The notes under the pieces were generated by a model that searched no databases, had not been told where the DNA came from, and saw nothing but the letters and a program-made list of their open reading frames with translations. A DNA stretch of 64,000 nucleotides, taken from Agapanthus africanus (taxonomy: Eukaryota; Streptophyta; Magnoliopsida; Asparagales; Amaryllidaceae). Positions 47,694 through 59,307 of this stretch are shown piece after piece (position 1 is the first letter of the stretch; every line of letters starts with the position of its first letter). Location of the stretch: positions 113,627,899-113,691,898 of the forward strand of contig CM057346.1 of assembly GCA_030015575.1 (NCBI GenBank). The letters run 5' to 3'. Both the position numbers and the translations under genes were made by a program.

Positions 47694-49282
47694 ATCTGAT
47701 GATATCATCTGTCCATTTTTGCACAGTAATTCCTATTTAATTATGCTGAATTTTCTGGGAATTTTTAATTTGACTCAAGAGTTGAGTGTTCTGGGATTGT
47801 ATTGGGAATCGACGATTCGATCGGATTATCAAACCTTGTCTGTGTGGCTTTCCGGATATTTTAGAATATGTTAAAAAGTTCGACCGGATGTAAATACCCA
47901 ATCTTTCCCCTGCCCGGAAATTTCCAATTGTTGGGCTTTTCCGTAGTTTAATGACGTTCTAAGTAGTGCAAGTAACGCGATGGTCCCTCTAGAAGACAAC
48001 AAACCTTAACTCGATTATGTGACCGTCTTGAACTGCCCTTTGAACCTTAGGGTTTGGGGCAGTACGGCGTGCCACATGTGAGGCGTTGGCTTGACCCTTC
48101 TACGGATGGACCGTTGGTACTGAGGCATGAAGTGAATGTCTTTGAACTTATTTCATGTGTTGATCGGTTTCGGGAAAACTTGGGTGTTCGAATGTTCGAT
48201 CGGAAAGTTTAATATTTTCTATTTATCCGGAATGGGATACAATAATTGGAATTCACAATCAGTTATGAGATAACTGAATGAATGTTATAAATCTAGCGGT
48301 TTAGTCTCACATGATATTGAAATGAGTTTTCGATAATGGGACTAAAATGCGGGGTTTATAATTATTAGGCATGTGATGTCTAAGTATTTCATTTGATTAG
48401 GCATGCGATGTCTAAAGAGGTTGCGGATTCCAACTGTTGTAGTTTTACACTTTCTTTTCTGTGACCGTAAGTGTAATATGTGATATCGCCGGTTTCGTTA
48501 CTATATGTCAACAACAATTGCGATGCGCATATTTACTTTCGTTGATGACATGTGATGTTATGTGTTGCTGGATATGTTATATTGGATTGTCGTGTTTGAA
48601 TAGCCGGGGGTTTTCATGTGAGATGAGTGTTTTTCATTTTCATTCATGTAAAAACTTGTATGTAATATTCTTTTATAGGGGCACTTCCAGGTTGCGGAAG
48701 TTGTCACCTTTTGTATATTATTTACTTTTCCGCATTAGGATAGACCCAAGGAGGGGAGCACAAGTAACCGGGTTCTAGGGTCCAGTGGGGGACCATCTCG
48801 AGGAGTCGAGTCCGGGTCTTCTAACCCTAGAATTGGTAGGATTTCTTGCCGCTCTCGTAGGGGTCTAGGGGTGTGGGATTGACTATTCATCACGACCGTG
48901 GAATCCGTGTTTTATACTGGCTCGTATTGAAAACACGGACGTCCTAGTATATCCAATGTTTTATATGTTTCTTCTGCTGCGATATCTGTGATGTGATCAT
49001 GTGATATGTTCTGTGATGGATACTTTATATAGTATATATGATATATTATATAGGCGTTACTTATGTTTTACACTCGCGCTAGCCCTGCCCCGCTCTGCCG
49101 TTAGTTACCTAACCTAACGGTGCACGAGGGGACATCGAGGCGAATGCGGATGGCATAAGTGTACGTCGTATTTATCTGTGATGTTTAGGTATATAAATGA
49201 TGGGACTTCATTAATGTGATTAATGAAATAAAAGAAACCAAAAGATGTTGTAGAATCAAATTTTAAATAAAACAGGTAGCTA

Positions 49283-49530
49283 CAGTTCTTGCTTTGCATA
49301 GCGGTATATATGATACACCCTGCACCTTATTCGATGAGGAAAGGACCGAGATCCCTTCACCGGGAGTGACTCCTTTAGAAATAACTGGCAGATGCTACAC
49401 ACTCGGTTTGTTTTTGATTGCTTCTATAGTTTCTGCTTTGCACAGTGATATATATGATATATCCCGCACCTCATTCGACGAGGAAAGGGCCGACGATCCC
49501 TTCACAAGGAGTGACCCCTTTAGCAAAACT
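49283..49530 (+). repeat. Two-copy tandem repeat in the leader of C
   Basis: Two units starting near 49283 and 49428 (144-base period). Each contains GCTTTGCA, a GATGAGGAAAG or GACGAGGAAAG hairpin stretch and a GGAGTGACYCCTTTAG segment. Counterparts lie in B and F. Confidence 0.8.
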
Positions 49531-49659
49531 AGAAAAGCCTCAAAATCATTCCATTTCAAAACTTCATTTGATCCTACAACGATATCAAGTTCATTACGCA
49601 ATAGGTTTTCAGAAAAACCTGTCGTAGCCCTCCGTCATTTCAGATAAGTACTAGTTAGT

Positions 49660-49880
49660 ATTCGTGCTACGTTTGTTGACTATGTTAAGGCGTAGTGTGC
49701 GGTAGCTAATTAGTGCTTATCTGCATAAGCATATGATGCGATTGGATTAGGGTAGTCGTGCGACTTTGTTAACTATGTTAAGGGTCGTGCGGGTGGGTTT
49801 AATTTAATCGAGAAATGACGGGTTGGACTTGACTAGCACTTATGATTTGTTGACTATGTTAAGGTCATATAGCTGCTAGG
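49660..49880 (+). other. Three repeated stem-loops in the leader of C
   Basis: The core TTTGTTGACTATGTTAAGG occurs at 49672-49690, with one base changed at 49765-49783, and again at 49846-49864. Spacings are 93 and 81. Arms around the copies: GTGCTACG with CGTAGTGT (G-U pairs allowed), GTGCGAC with GTCGTGC, TATGA with TCATA. Inside, TTGAC (or TTAAC) pairs with GTTAA around TAT. Confidence 0.78.
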
Positions 49881-50343
49881 GGCAAAATATTATCGGGAAT
49901 TTCAAGTGTTGAAATTTGCAATGAGATTGCATACCTTCTATGAGATAGTTGGATCCCGATACCCACTGCGAGTAAGAGTTACTCCTGGGAGAGTTTTGCA
50001 CATTACAATTAGCCGATCAAGTAGGTGTCTAGAAAGGTGTCAACGGGGTTACGCCTCTGGGAAAACGAGGTTTACATTAATTAGGTTCGTGCGAAAGCAC
50101 GGGGGACCTCCCTCAAAGTACCGACACTGGCCTGGCTGAAAGATCGACGAACTTGTAGTGTGTAATTAATCCCGGCTAGTCTTTCCTTTTAGGGTTTGAA
50201 GGAAGATTTGATAAAAACCAGTGGGAGCCATCCTGATTAGATAAGATAAAAACCAATCTGATCTTGCAAGAGCATACGCTAAAGTGTTTTCTTCTCTCTC
50301 TCTCCAGGTAGCGACCATTTCATGCCCTAATAAAGATAATAAT

Positions 50344-53300
50344 ATGGATGTATTGACCGAACCCGCATGTTATTCTGTGCTGGGGAACGTTGGTTCCGTT
50401 CTTTCTTATAAGAGTTATAGGAATGAACAGGATATAGGGGAATACCAGGATTCCCATACCACCCGATTGAAGAAAGTACATGATGATGCATTTTCTTCGG
50501 GTGTGTTCGTTACTGAGAACTGTTTCTCCATTTGCTCTACGTCCTGGGTATTAGATACCGGGTCAGGATCCCATATATGTAATCAGTTACATGGGCTAAG
50601 GAAAGGTAGAGAACTTGGAGAAGGTGATAAAGACATTAGAGTTGGAAATGGTGCAATTGTTGCAGCTAAGACTGTCGAGGAATATCACCTTGAATTACCT
50701 AGTGGTAATACATTGGTTCTGAACGAATGCTATTACATGCCGAACCTGATATGCAATATTATATCGGTTTCTTTATTAAGTAAAGAGGGATATAATTTTG
50801 TATTACAGGATAATGTTATGAACATTTTCCGTAACCAAAAGTTGGTTGGATCAGGCACGTTGTGTAATGGCATTTATGTTCTAAATCAATCAACAGTTCT
50901 GAGCATAACAAACACACACAAGAGGAAGAGTTCAGAACTGAACGAATCCTTCTTGTGGCATTGTAGACTGGGTCACATCAATGCGACACGACTAGCTAAG
51001 TTGCATAAGGATGGATATTTGAAACCATTCGAATTTTCATCTTATGACACTTGCCAGTCATGTCTCAAAGGCAAGATGACCAAACCTCCGTTTACGGGAT
51101 ACGGAGAAAGAGTTACCGAACTCTTTGGACTGATACATAGTGATGTACGCGGTCCTATGTCTACACATGCCAGGGATGGTTTTTCATACTTCATTACATT
51201 CACTGACGATCTTTCTAGGTTCGGATATGTGTTCCTGATGAAACACAAATCAGAAGCTTTTGAGAAATTTAGAGAATATAAACAAGAAGTTGAGAACCAA
51301 ACTGGAAAAAGTATTAAAATCCTACGATCTGATCGAGGAGGTGAATACTTGAGCAATGAATTCCTGGACTTCCTAAAAGAGAATGGGATTCTCTCTCAGC
51401 TGACTCCTCCATATACACCACAGCACAACGGTGTATCAGAACGGAGGAACCGCACCCTATTAGATATGGTGCGCTCTATGATGAGTACAGCTGAGTTACC
51501 TATTTCCTTCTGGGGATATGCGCTGGAGACAGCTGCATACCTATTGAATCAAGTTCTATCTAAATCTGTACCTACCACACCATATGAGATATGGAGTGGG
51601 AAGAGACCATATTTTAAACGAGTTCCATCTAAATCCGGCCTATGTCAAAAGGCAAAATCCAGACAAACTCGAGGCACGGTCAGTTCTTTGTAAGTTTGTG
51701 GGATATCCTAAGAATTCACAAGGATATTTTTTCAACCATGCTGAAGAACAAAAGGTGTTTGTTTCTCAATATGCCACCTTTTTAGAAAAGGAATTCCTTG
51801 AAAAAGAAATTAGTGGCAAAGTGGTAGAGCTGGAAGAAGTTCCAGATACACAAACCGTAACTGAAGATTTAGTGGAACCAGAAGATTCAGTAGTTCCCAA
51901 TGAACCTCAGCCTCTTCGCCGATCTAGTAGGGTTCCTCGCCAACCTGAGAGATACTACGGTTTTCTCATGGATGGTGGGAGCGAGGATTGCATCATGGAG
52001 GATGATGACCCAACTAGCTTCGAGCGGCTATCACGAGTAGGGACTCAGTGCAATGGCTGGATGCAATGCGGTCCGAGATGGAATCCATGTACACCAACAA
52101 AGTATGGACTTTGGATGTTGCTCCTGAAGGGGTAAAACCCATCGGGAGCAAGTGGATCTTCAAGAAAAAACTTGGTGTAGATGGGAAAGTGGAGACTTTC
52201 AAAGCTAGACTTGTAGCAAAGGGTTTTCGTCAAAGACCAGGTGTGGACTATGACGAAACCTTTTCTCCAGTGGCTATACTTAAACCCATCCGGATCATAC
52301 TTGCCATCGCTGCATATCATGATTACGAAATCTGGCAAATGGATGTTAAGATCGCCTTTCTAAATAATGATTTAGAAGAGTGCGTGTACATGACTCAGCC
52401 AGAGGGCTTCGTAGATAGTGGGAGCAGCGGGAAGGTGTGCAAGCTGCTTAAATCCATTTATGGATTAAAGCAAGCATCGCGGAATTGGAACATCTGCTTT
52501 GACGTCGTTATCAAAGAGTTTGATTTCGCCAAAAACCCAGATGAACCTTGTATCTACAAGAAGGTAGCAGAGAGTAAGGTAGTCTTCCTCGTATTGTACG
52601 TGGACGACATACTCTTGATAGGAAATGATATTCCTATGCTGCAATCGGTCAAGCTCTTCTTATCACAAAGATTCTCAATGAAAGATCTTGGTGATGCCTC
52701 CTGCATATTGGGAATAAGGATCTATAGAGATAGATCCAAACAGATATTGGGATTGTCCCAATCCAGGTACATTGACACCATACTAAAGAGGTTTAGTATG
52801 GAAGAATCCAAGCGTGGAAACTTGCCCACGATCTCTGGAGTCACTCTCTCCAAAGAGATGTCTCCCAAGACTGATTTGGAGAGAGCTCGCATGCAAGGGA
52901 TACCCTATGCTTCGGCTGTAGGCTCTATCATGTATGCGATGCTATGTACCAGACCCGATGTAGCATACTCACTAAGTATAGTGAGCAGGTATCAAGCTGA
53001 TCCTAGAGAGAGTCACTGGACAGCTGTGAAGAGCATTCTCAAGTACTTACGAAGGACTAAAGAGATGCTCTTGGTGTATGGTAACGGAGAACTCCAAGTG
53101 GAGTCCTTTACCGATTCGAGCTTCCAGAGTGATAAGGATGACTCTAAGTCGCAGTCGGGCTTTGTCTTTACCCTTTACGGAGGGGCGGTTAGCTAGAAGA
53201 GATCCAAGAAGGAAACCGTGGCAGACTCGACGATGGAGGCTGAATACATCGCTGCCAACGATGCTGCCAAAGAGGCTGTCTGGATCAAGAAGTTCATTAC

Positions 53301-53583
53301 TGAACTCAGAGTGGTTCCATCCATTGAGCATCCAATACCTTTGTATTGCGATAACAATGGAGCGGTGGCTTTGGCCAAGGAACCTAGGTCCCATCAGCGA
53401 TCCAGGCATATTCTGAGGCGGTATCACCTGATCCGGGAGATAGTTGATCGCGGGGAGATCGAGTTCAGGAGGGTTGACACGAAGAACAACACGGCGGATC
53501 CACTCACGAAGGCCATTCCCCAGATACAGTTTGAGAGACTCTTCGGGATGCTCGGTATGCGATACTACAGCAGCTGGCCCTAG
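50344..53583 (+). pseudogene. Protease, integrase, reverse transcriptase and RNase H of element C
   Basis: The first ATG in the protease frame is at 50344 ([15 protein letters not shown]). Counting from it, the protease site [11 protein letters not shown] is at about residue 70. The integrase zinc-binding segment WHCRLGHIN...CQSC is at about 205-240. The integrase catalytic triad is at about D267, D330 and E366, with the D-X35-E spacing of functional integrases. Reverse transcriptase follows (KARLVAKGFRQRPGVDYDET, QMDVKIAFLNNDLEE, YVDDILLIGND). RNase H comes last (TDSSFQSDKDDSKS, STMEAEYIAANDA, YCDNNGAVALAKEP). The polyprotein would make, cut and insert the DNA copy. There are only a few breaks. 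No gag precedes the protease. Confidence 0.88.
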
Positions 53584-53585
53584 TG

Positions 53586-53597
53586 CAAGTGGGAGAT
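53586..53597 (+). other. Polypurine tract of element C
   Basis: CAAGTGGGAGAT, immediately before the 3' LTR. Confidence 0.92.
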
Positions 53598-55819
53598 TGT
53601 TAGTTGTATGTATGCCCTAGAGGCCAGTATTGTACAGATGATGTATATTATATTGGATGCTTGGACATATATAGAGATGACTTTCTTGGTCGATATGATA
53701 GTATGATATCTGGTTGCACTTTATCTTAACATGTACGCTAGTCTCTTTAAACTTTCTTGTAGTTACATGTTGGTAAAGCCCTTAGGATTTGTACTTGACT
53801 ACCTGGACGGTGATACGGATCATATTAGTGGGGACATGGTAGTTTATAGGTACATCCTTCAAGGTCCCTAGTCGTGGGTGTATCGAGACGGGGCATCGAT
53901 ATACCAGTGTAGACTAGTGTATACGCTTCTCGACCCATGAGATGGGCGATGGATGATCCCATATCCATTGGTGTTTGACATCAGAGATGGTATACGGGTG
54001 CTCAGTGGAGACTGGGTACACTGGACGGACTCGCCGAGAACTCCCAGATGGTATTACACCTCACGTCAGATGGCAGTTCTCAGGTGACACTTGTGCAGGT
54101 TAGTCTGTAGACCCGAGATCGTCATAGAGTCTTGTGTGATTCCTACTGTGCTTTGATCTCCACCTTACCATGTCCATGAGGGCGTGCAAAACGGTGATCT
54201 TTGGGTACAGTCCCAAGTCACATGGAGGTAATGAGCGATAGGAGGGGTTTCGTCTCTCCCGGTATTGGGGGTTGATGTTGCGCTGTGCTTGATTGGCCGT
54301 AACAGGGAAGTCCCTAGCCAAGGCTGATCAGAGATTTGCTGGTAAGTGTTACCAGTAGTTTCTCGACCCGTTATGAGCCTCACATCGGCACGACTTATCG
54401 GTTATTGGGGTCTGACGTTTACCACCCCTAGACTTGATATGCGACATATCAGACGAACATACCGGACTGTACGGTAAGTGTTACTGGTTGGATTCACAGG
54501 AGTGTGAGCGGGCTAGCTCGTCGATCTTCTGATCGCTCAATACCCGGATGGCCGTTACGTTTAGCAGACCGCTTGCGGCTTGTAGGTGCTTGATATGATC
54601 ATCATCTGCTACCGGCGTATTGACGAGTCTTTAGAGTCCTACACAGAGGTTTCCTGGCTCAAGCGAAACGAAATAGGAGCGCATATGAGATATGTGCAGG
54701 ACCGAGAATAATGCGTGTATGTGATACCGTATTCCATTCTCGCGATGAATGTATCGATTGGTTATATTCGATATAACCTAGATCTCGAATCAAGGATTGA
54801 TTCGATAAGCCGATACATAGGATACTAGTCGGTTATATGCGATATGACCGGATCGTTAAATCAAGTTTTGATTTAATGATTTAATGTATAATTATATATT
54901 TGATATATTACTTTGCATTAACTAGTATTGGTTCACTTTAAATGGATTTTCTTACTTGATGTGCAAGTTGTATATGTGATATATTTTTGTGCACATGTTT
55001 GTATCATGTTTGATGATACTTGCTCATTTGGTTAAGTGTATAGAATTAAACCATGGTTAAGTTGATAATTAGGGTTTTGCATATTCATTTATTTATTTGT
55101 TTGTTTGTTTATTTATTTGGAAAAGATTTTTATGAGAATGGTGGCTTTCTTTGTTTCTATTTGAAGCTTCATGAAGCTTTGACTTTGTAACCATTCTTGT
55201 CTTCTTGCTTATCCCTAACCATTCCAAGTAACCATGGTCTATTCTCTACACTCTACCATAGTTAGTATATGATAAGTATCTATTTTCTTTTCTATTTTCT
55301 TTAAGACTTATCATATTCTAGCTTCATCTTCTTCTTCATCTTCAAAGAAAAAGCTTAAGTCCATTAATGGCAACTTGAGCTAAAGTGTGAGAAATCCAAT
55401 TCTAAAGTGAACCCACCTCCTATTTCTTCATCCTCTACCTCTTGCCAAGTAATATAGGGTGTTTTCTTCACAAGTTTCACAACTTGATGGAGTTGGAGCT
55501 TGAACTTGTGATGCCTCGACGTAGATCATCTTCGGCACGAAGCCGACGACCTAGCCCGCCCATTTCTCCGATCAAGCCGACGATTGAGTCCGGGATTCAA
55601 GATGGACAGCGAGAAGATGCCTACGTGGAGCTAAGGAAGTGGGGAAACAGATCTACAAAGGTTGTAGCCTCTCTTCTTTAGTTAAGTTGTTAACTAGTTT
55701 CGTATTTCGCCTAAAATTCTAGTTAACGATCTAGTCTAGGGTTTCTCGGCACCGTAAAATTTGAAATTGGCATGGTTGATGCCTTGTGAGACCTCTTGAG
55801 AGTGCCTAGGAACCCTACA
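53598..55819 (+). repeat. 3' LTR of element C
   Basis: 2222 bp, same length as the 5' LTR and collinear throughout, with scattered substitutions. Palindrome block at 54760-54880. Followed by the target duplication CCCTG. Confidence 0.95.
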
Positions 55820-55824
55820 CCCTG

Positions 55825-56047
55825 GCCCCACTAGTATGATCTCATCATAATCCTGGTAGTGAAGTACATATCCTAAGGGCTTTATCAACATGTAAGAGAC
55901 AGACAGTATAAAGATACCAGTTTACATGTTAAGATAAATGTAGCCATATAGCATACTATCATGTCGAGCAAGAAAGTCCTTTATATATATGTCCAAGCAT
56001 CCACTATATCAACAATAATGACCTCTAGAGCATACATATTCCTACCA
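55825..56047 (-). repeat. 5' LTR of element F, outer part
   Basis: 223 bp completing the F LTR after the C insertion. It matches the end of the 3' LTR (about 37105-37323) and is followed by the target duplication TTATG. Confidence 0.88.
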
Positions 56048-56052
56048 TTATG

Positions 56053-57343
56053 ATTGTTTTAAAAACGCGGTTTCTCGTGATGTGATTTGTGGCGTCCACC
56101 ATGAGTTTTCTCGGTTCTGAGCCATATGCATATCTGATTCGAGGAGTGAGGAGGCACCGTCTGCGGGTATGTGGTGGACCCGTTACGGTACCCCGGGACA
56201 AGAAGATCGTATAGAAAGGTGATGAGCCCTGCAGGGGATGCACTACCTACCGGTGATAGTTTAGGCTCGGCGGTTATCCGGAGGATACCAACCGGAGTCG
56301 TGAGATCAGATGGATATGAGGGCCGATCTGAGGATGCAGCGCCTGAGATATGAGGATTTACGTGTTGATGTTGGACATTCGTTTTAAGATATTCTCGAGT
56401 GTTGAGATTGAACTCTCAGGTTTTATGATGATTGATGTGTTGTTGATGGACACACGTTGGATGATACACATGAATACATGCATATATTTCAGATGGCTAT
56501 CATTACATACTGATATTGGAATGACTCTATTGTACAAATATGCATACACGATCACCCTAGATACCATAGTATTACCTTCATGATACAGTTTGACCTAGGG
56601 ATCGTTGTTCATTCAATTTCTACCTGCTGATATTTTCTACTCACAAGTTGGCAACTCACCCCGTTGTGCCACAGTTTTCCTGCAAGTTTGACCGCTCGGA
56701 TCAGTAGCGACATCGCTGACACATCATTTTCTTCAGGGTGTTTTGTTTCAGTAGGCGAGATGCACATTTGGATCGTGACTACCCTTGTACCTATTTGTTT
56801 CTATTGTATCTAATTAAAGTTCCATCAACCAGAAACCGGACTTTGTATATTGGTAGATCTAGGCCAAACTTGTTTATTCTCGAGACTTAGAGCGAGATAG
56901 GTGTATTGTCGCTTATTTGAGCTGGATGATGTCTTGCTTTTACTTATTCTCTTTTTGTGATTGATCTTCACCGTAGTGCGTCGTATATATGTGCTTTATT
57001 GCGCGGTTGTGATTCCGCCAATTGGTGAAGAGCTAGCTCCCGCTTTGGGATGCCTATATTATTGCATGTATATGGTTTTGGATCAAAATATACAAGAGAG
57101 TGCTGCTCAAATTTCAAGGACGAAAATGTTTTTAAAGATAGTATGCAAATTGTTGCATTTTCGTATGATGTTACTTATATTTTAAAAGAAGGCTTTAATT
57201 ATTTATGTCGATGTTTCAAAACTGCACCTCCATTATTTTCCGCCAAAAAGGTTTAGATTTCTGGGCTTCGGCTAATTACGGCGGGGTCCTATAGACTTCA
57301 CGTAATTCTCGTGCTGGTCACATGCCTTTTCCGGGTCGTGACA
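56053..57343 (+). repeat. LTR of element G (gypsy), main piece
   Basis: About 1.3 kb ending CCGGGTCGTGACA, a common terminus of plant gypsy LTRs, and followed four bases later by a Met-tRNA primer site. It continues 34847-35210 across F. The LTR start is not recognisable in the window. No coding region is supported. Confidence 0.7.
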
Positions 57344-57347
57344 AAAT

Positions 57348-57359
57348 TGGTATCAGAGC
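57348..57359 (+). other. Primer binding site of element G
   Basis: TGGTATCAGAGC, four bases after the LTR end, complementary to initiator Met-tRNA. Confidence 0.85.
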
Positions 57360-59307
57360 GTTAGGTTTAACCTTGGTTCGAGTTTAGGCTTGACCTTATG
57401 GAACTTAGACTTGACTAAGGGGGGTTGCGACCCAAGTTTCCGTCTCATAAGTTGACCTTGGTTGATAGAGTAGGTAGCTTGAGTAGAGTGACGTACCGTG
57501 TGTATGTTCCGCGGTATACTTATGTCACACTGCTCCGCTTAAGTGACCTTAGGATGTAGATTTTCTGAGATCCGTGATTCTATTCGTTCCTTTGATCTAT
57601 CTTCATCGATACTTGCTTGAGATTCTTGTCACCATGGCTATGAGAGTAGAGAGAGAGAGCTGCGGCTAGAGATGCGGTCAGAGCGAACTCATCACGGACG
57701 AGTACTAACCATGATATCCTTCTAGTGATGTAGGAACATATCGGTTTACTGGTTGTGTTAAGATCTCTCATTTGAGGAGAGTGTTCAGATCTATACTGGA
57801 TGATCGGGCAATTAATAGTGGCTGCTGGATTGAGAGGACTGTTGATATACAGCCTACCCCAGGGATCGCAATGTTGTCTATCGTGCAGACAGGTGACCCA
57901 GCTGTTGCTGTGATTGACGGGATGTCGCCTCCAGAGTTTTATAAGCTGAAACCATAGGAGCTTACAGACAGGGATGTGACAGAAGATTGCTAGTCCATCT
58001 TGAATAGAGTGACTAAGATGATTCATCCATTTGGATGCCCGACGCAGGCTCAGTTGAGTTGACGAATTTCAGTTTAAAGGATCTTACTCAGATCTAAAGT
58101 AAATCGATCAAGAGAGGACATTGTTCGTTGGACGCTCTGATGTGAGATCGGTAAGTTGACCAGCTTCAGATAGAAGGACCTCACCTAGACGTGTGAGTTG
58201 ATCGAGAAAGGATGAATGAAGCATATTCCTTCGATGAATTGTACGAGTTCCCGAGGACGTAATCGGCTCAATATCTTCCACAGAGTGGTGAAGATACCCG
58301 AGTTCGTAACTTCAAGTCTTTGTGAGAGATTCCGGATTAACTGTAGCCGAGAATGAATTGCAGTACGCAGCTAGCAAGACGTGATTTCGATGTGGACGAT
58401 AATGAAGATAGGTGGAACAAAAGGTTCGTGCGAGATATTCACAAGCTGTTGTTACTCCCCGTTGATTCCAGATAATTTCTACGTATGCAGAGGCGTTGGA
58501 TATGGCCAAATTCCAGAGAAAATCCGTGCTAAGGACGCAGCTATCCGGAAATGACAAAGGGATTAGTAAAGAGTGCCAACCTTCGTACAGTTTGGCATAG
58601 GCAAGATCGGAAGAGACCATAAGCAGGTTTTTACCAGGATTCCATAATGATAAGGAATTGCAACCAGGATCAGTTATATCGCGCATAATCAGAGGGCCAG
58701 ATGCCGCCATCAGTAACGTGCCACCTTACAAGTGGTCATGTTAATTAGCCAAGCGAAGATCAAAAGAGTGACAGAGCGGGACCGTTTCCATCATTACACC
58801 TAACCGGGCTGAAGAGTAGAAAAATTGTGGGATTGATGATCCACAGAGAAAACAAAGACCCAGAGACAGAGGATGCCAGATCATGAGCAGGACAAGTGGA
58901 TGTTTTTGTTCTGCCTGATTTGGGCGCACCGGCATTTTTCGACATTGAAGGAGGTATACCTTAATGTCATTTATTGTGATTTCCATTTTAGCGATCCGTG
59001 TATCACGCTTTTATTGCTTGGAATTTGAGTTTCGATGATTTGGTTTCATGATATTTGTTTTCGTGCACCGTGGTGCACCTACTGGATATTTTCATTTGCG
59101 CATAGTTGTTGCACTTGATTTATGTTTTATACATCTATTACATTGATTTATGATTTGTGCATATCCATTGTGCTTGATATCGATTTTGTGCATTTGATGT
59201 ACATATTTATAATTCTATATATTTGATACAATCGATTTGATTTCGTGCATGATGTATGCACTTGACTTTGACTTATGCACTCAGTATAGTTCACATGTGC
59301 TTGCAGT
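57360..59307 (+). pseudogene. Decayed leader and gag-like region of element G
   Basis: Follows the G primer site. A stretch at about 57880-58050 encodes DGMSPPEFYKLKP and, further on, ILNRVTKMIHPFGCPTQAQ, which resembles the start of gypsy gag domains. The rest (58080-58980) has no clear motif. The region is heavily decayed with many breaks, so it is the oldest coding relic here. From 59040 the sequence becomes a degenerate low-complexity repeat. It ends where H is inserted. Confidence 0.5.
59040..59290 (+). repeat. Degenerate TGCA/TTGAT-rich repeat
   Basis: About 250 bases in which GTGCA, TGCACTTGA and TTGATTT-like words recur every 25-45 bases in a loose tandem arrangement. No clean unit can be defined by eye. 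Confidence 0.5.

Larger units (their letters stand above)
47446..50343 (+). other. Untranslated leader of element C
   Basis: About 2.9 kb without supported coding. It holds a long GC-rich palindrome (47646-47693), a two-copy repeat with 144-base period (49283-49530) and the stem-loop trio (49660-49880). A polypyrimidine tract ending in CAG (about 50290-50308) lies just before the coding part. Confidence 0.8.
45224..55819 (+). mobile_element. Element C: Ty1/copia (Angela type), no gag, nearly whole pol
   Basis: 10,596 bp on the plus strand, with two LTRs of exactly 2222 bp and a perfect target duplication CCCTG (45219-45223, 55820-55824). It is inserted in the 5' LTR of F. Order: LTR, primer site, 2.9 kb leader, protease-integrase-reverse transcriptase-RNase H, polypurine tract, LTR. 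It lacks gag, so it would have depended on particles from another element. The coding part has only a few breaks. The LTRs differ by about 2% by eye. Confidence 0.95.
35211..56047 (-). mobile_element. Element F: Ty1/copia (Angela type), interrupted by C
   Basis: Minus-strand copia element with 3' LTR 35211-37323, internal region 37324-43314, and 5' LTR in two pieces, 43315-45223 and 55825-56047, split by C. A perfect target duplication TTATG flanks it (35206-35210, 56048-56052). The internal region has RNase H, reverse transcriptase, integrase and protease remains and a long leader, but no gag. Its LTR start (TGTTAGGAATATG) differs from C and A. It is broken more often than C or H, which fits an older insertion. 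Confidence 0.92.

Noticed and set aside
57580-58026. 148-residue frame on the minus strand of G
   Set aside because: Antisense to a stretch whose plus strand resembles gypsy gag; no domain recognised.
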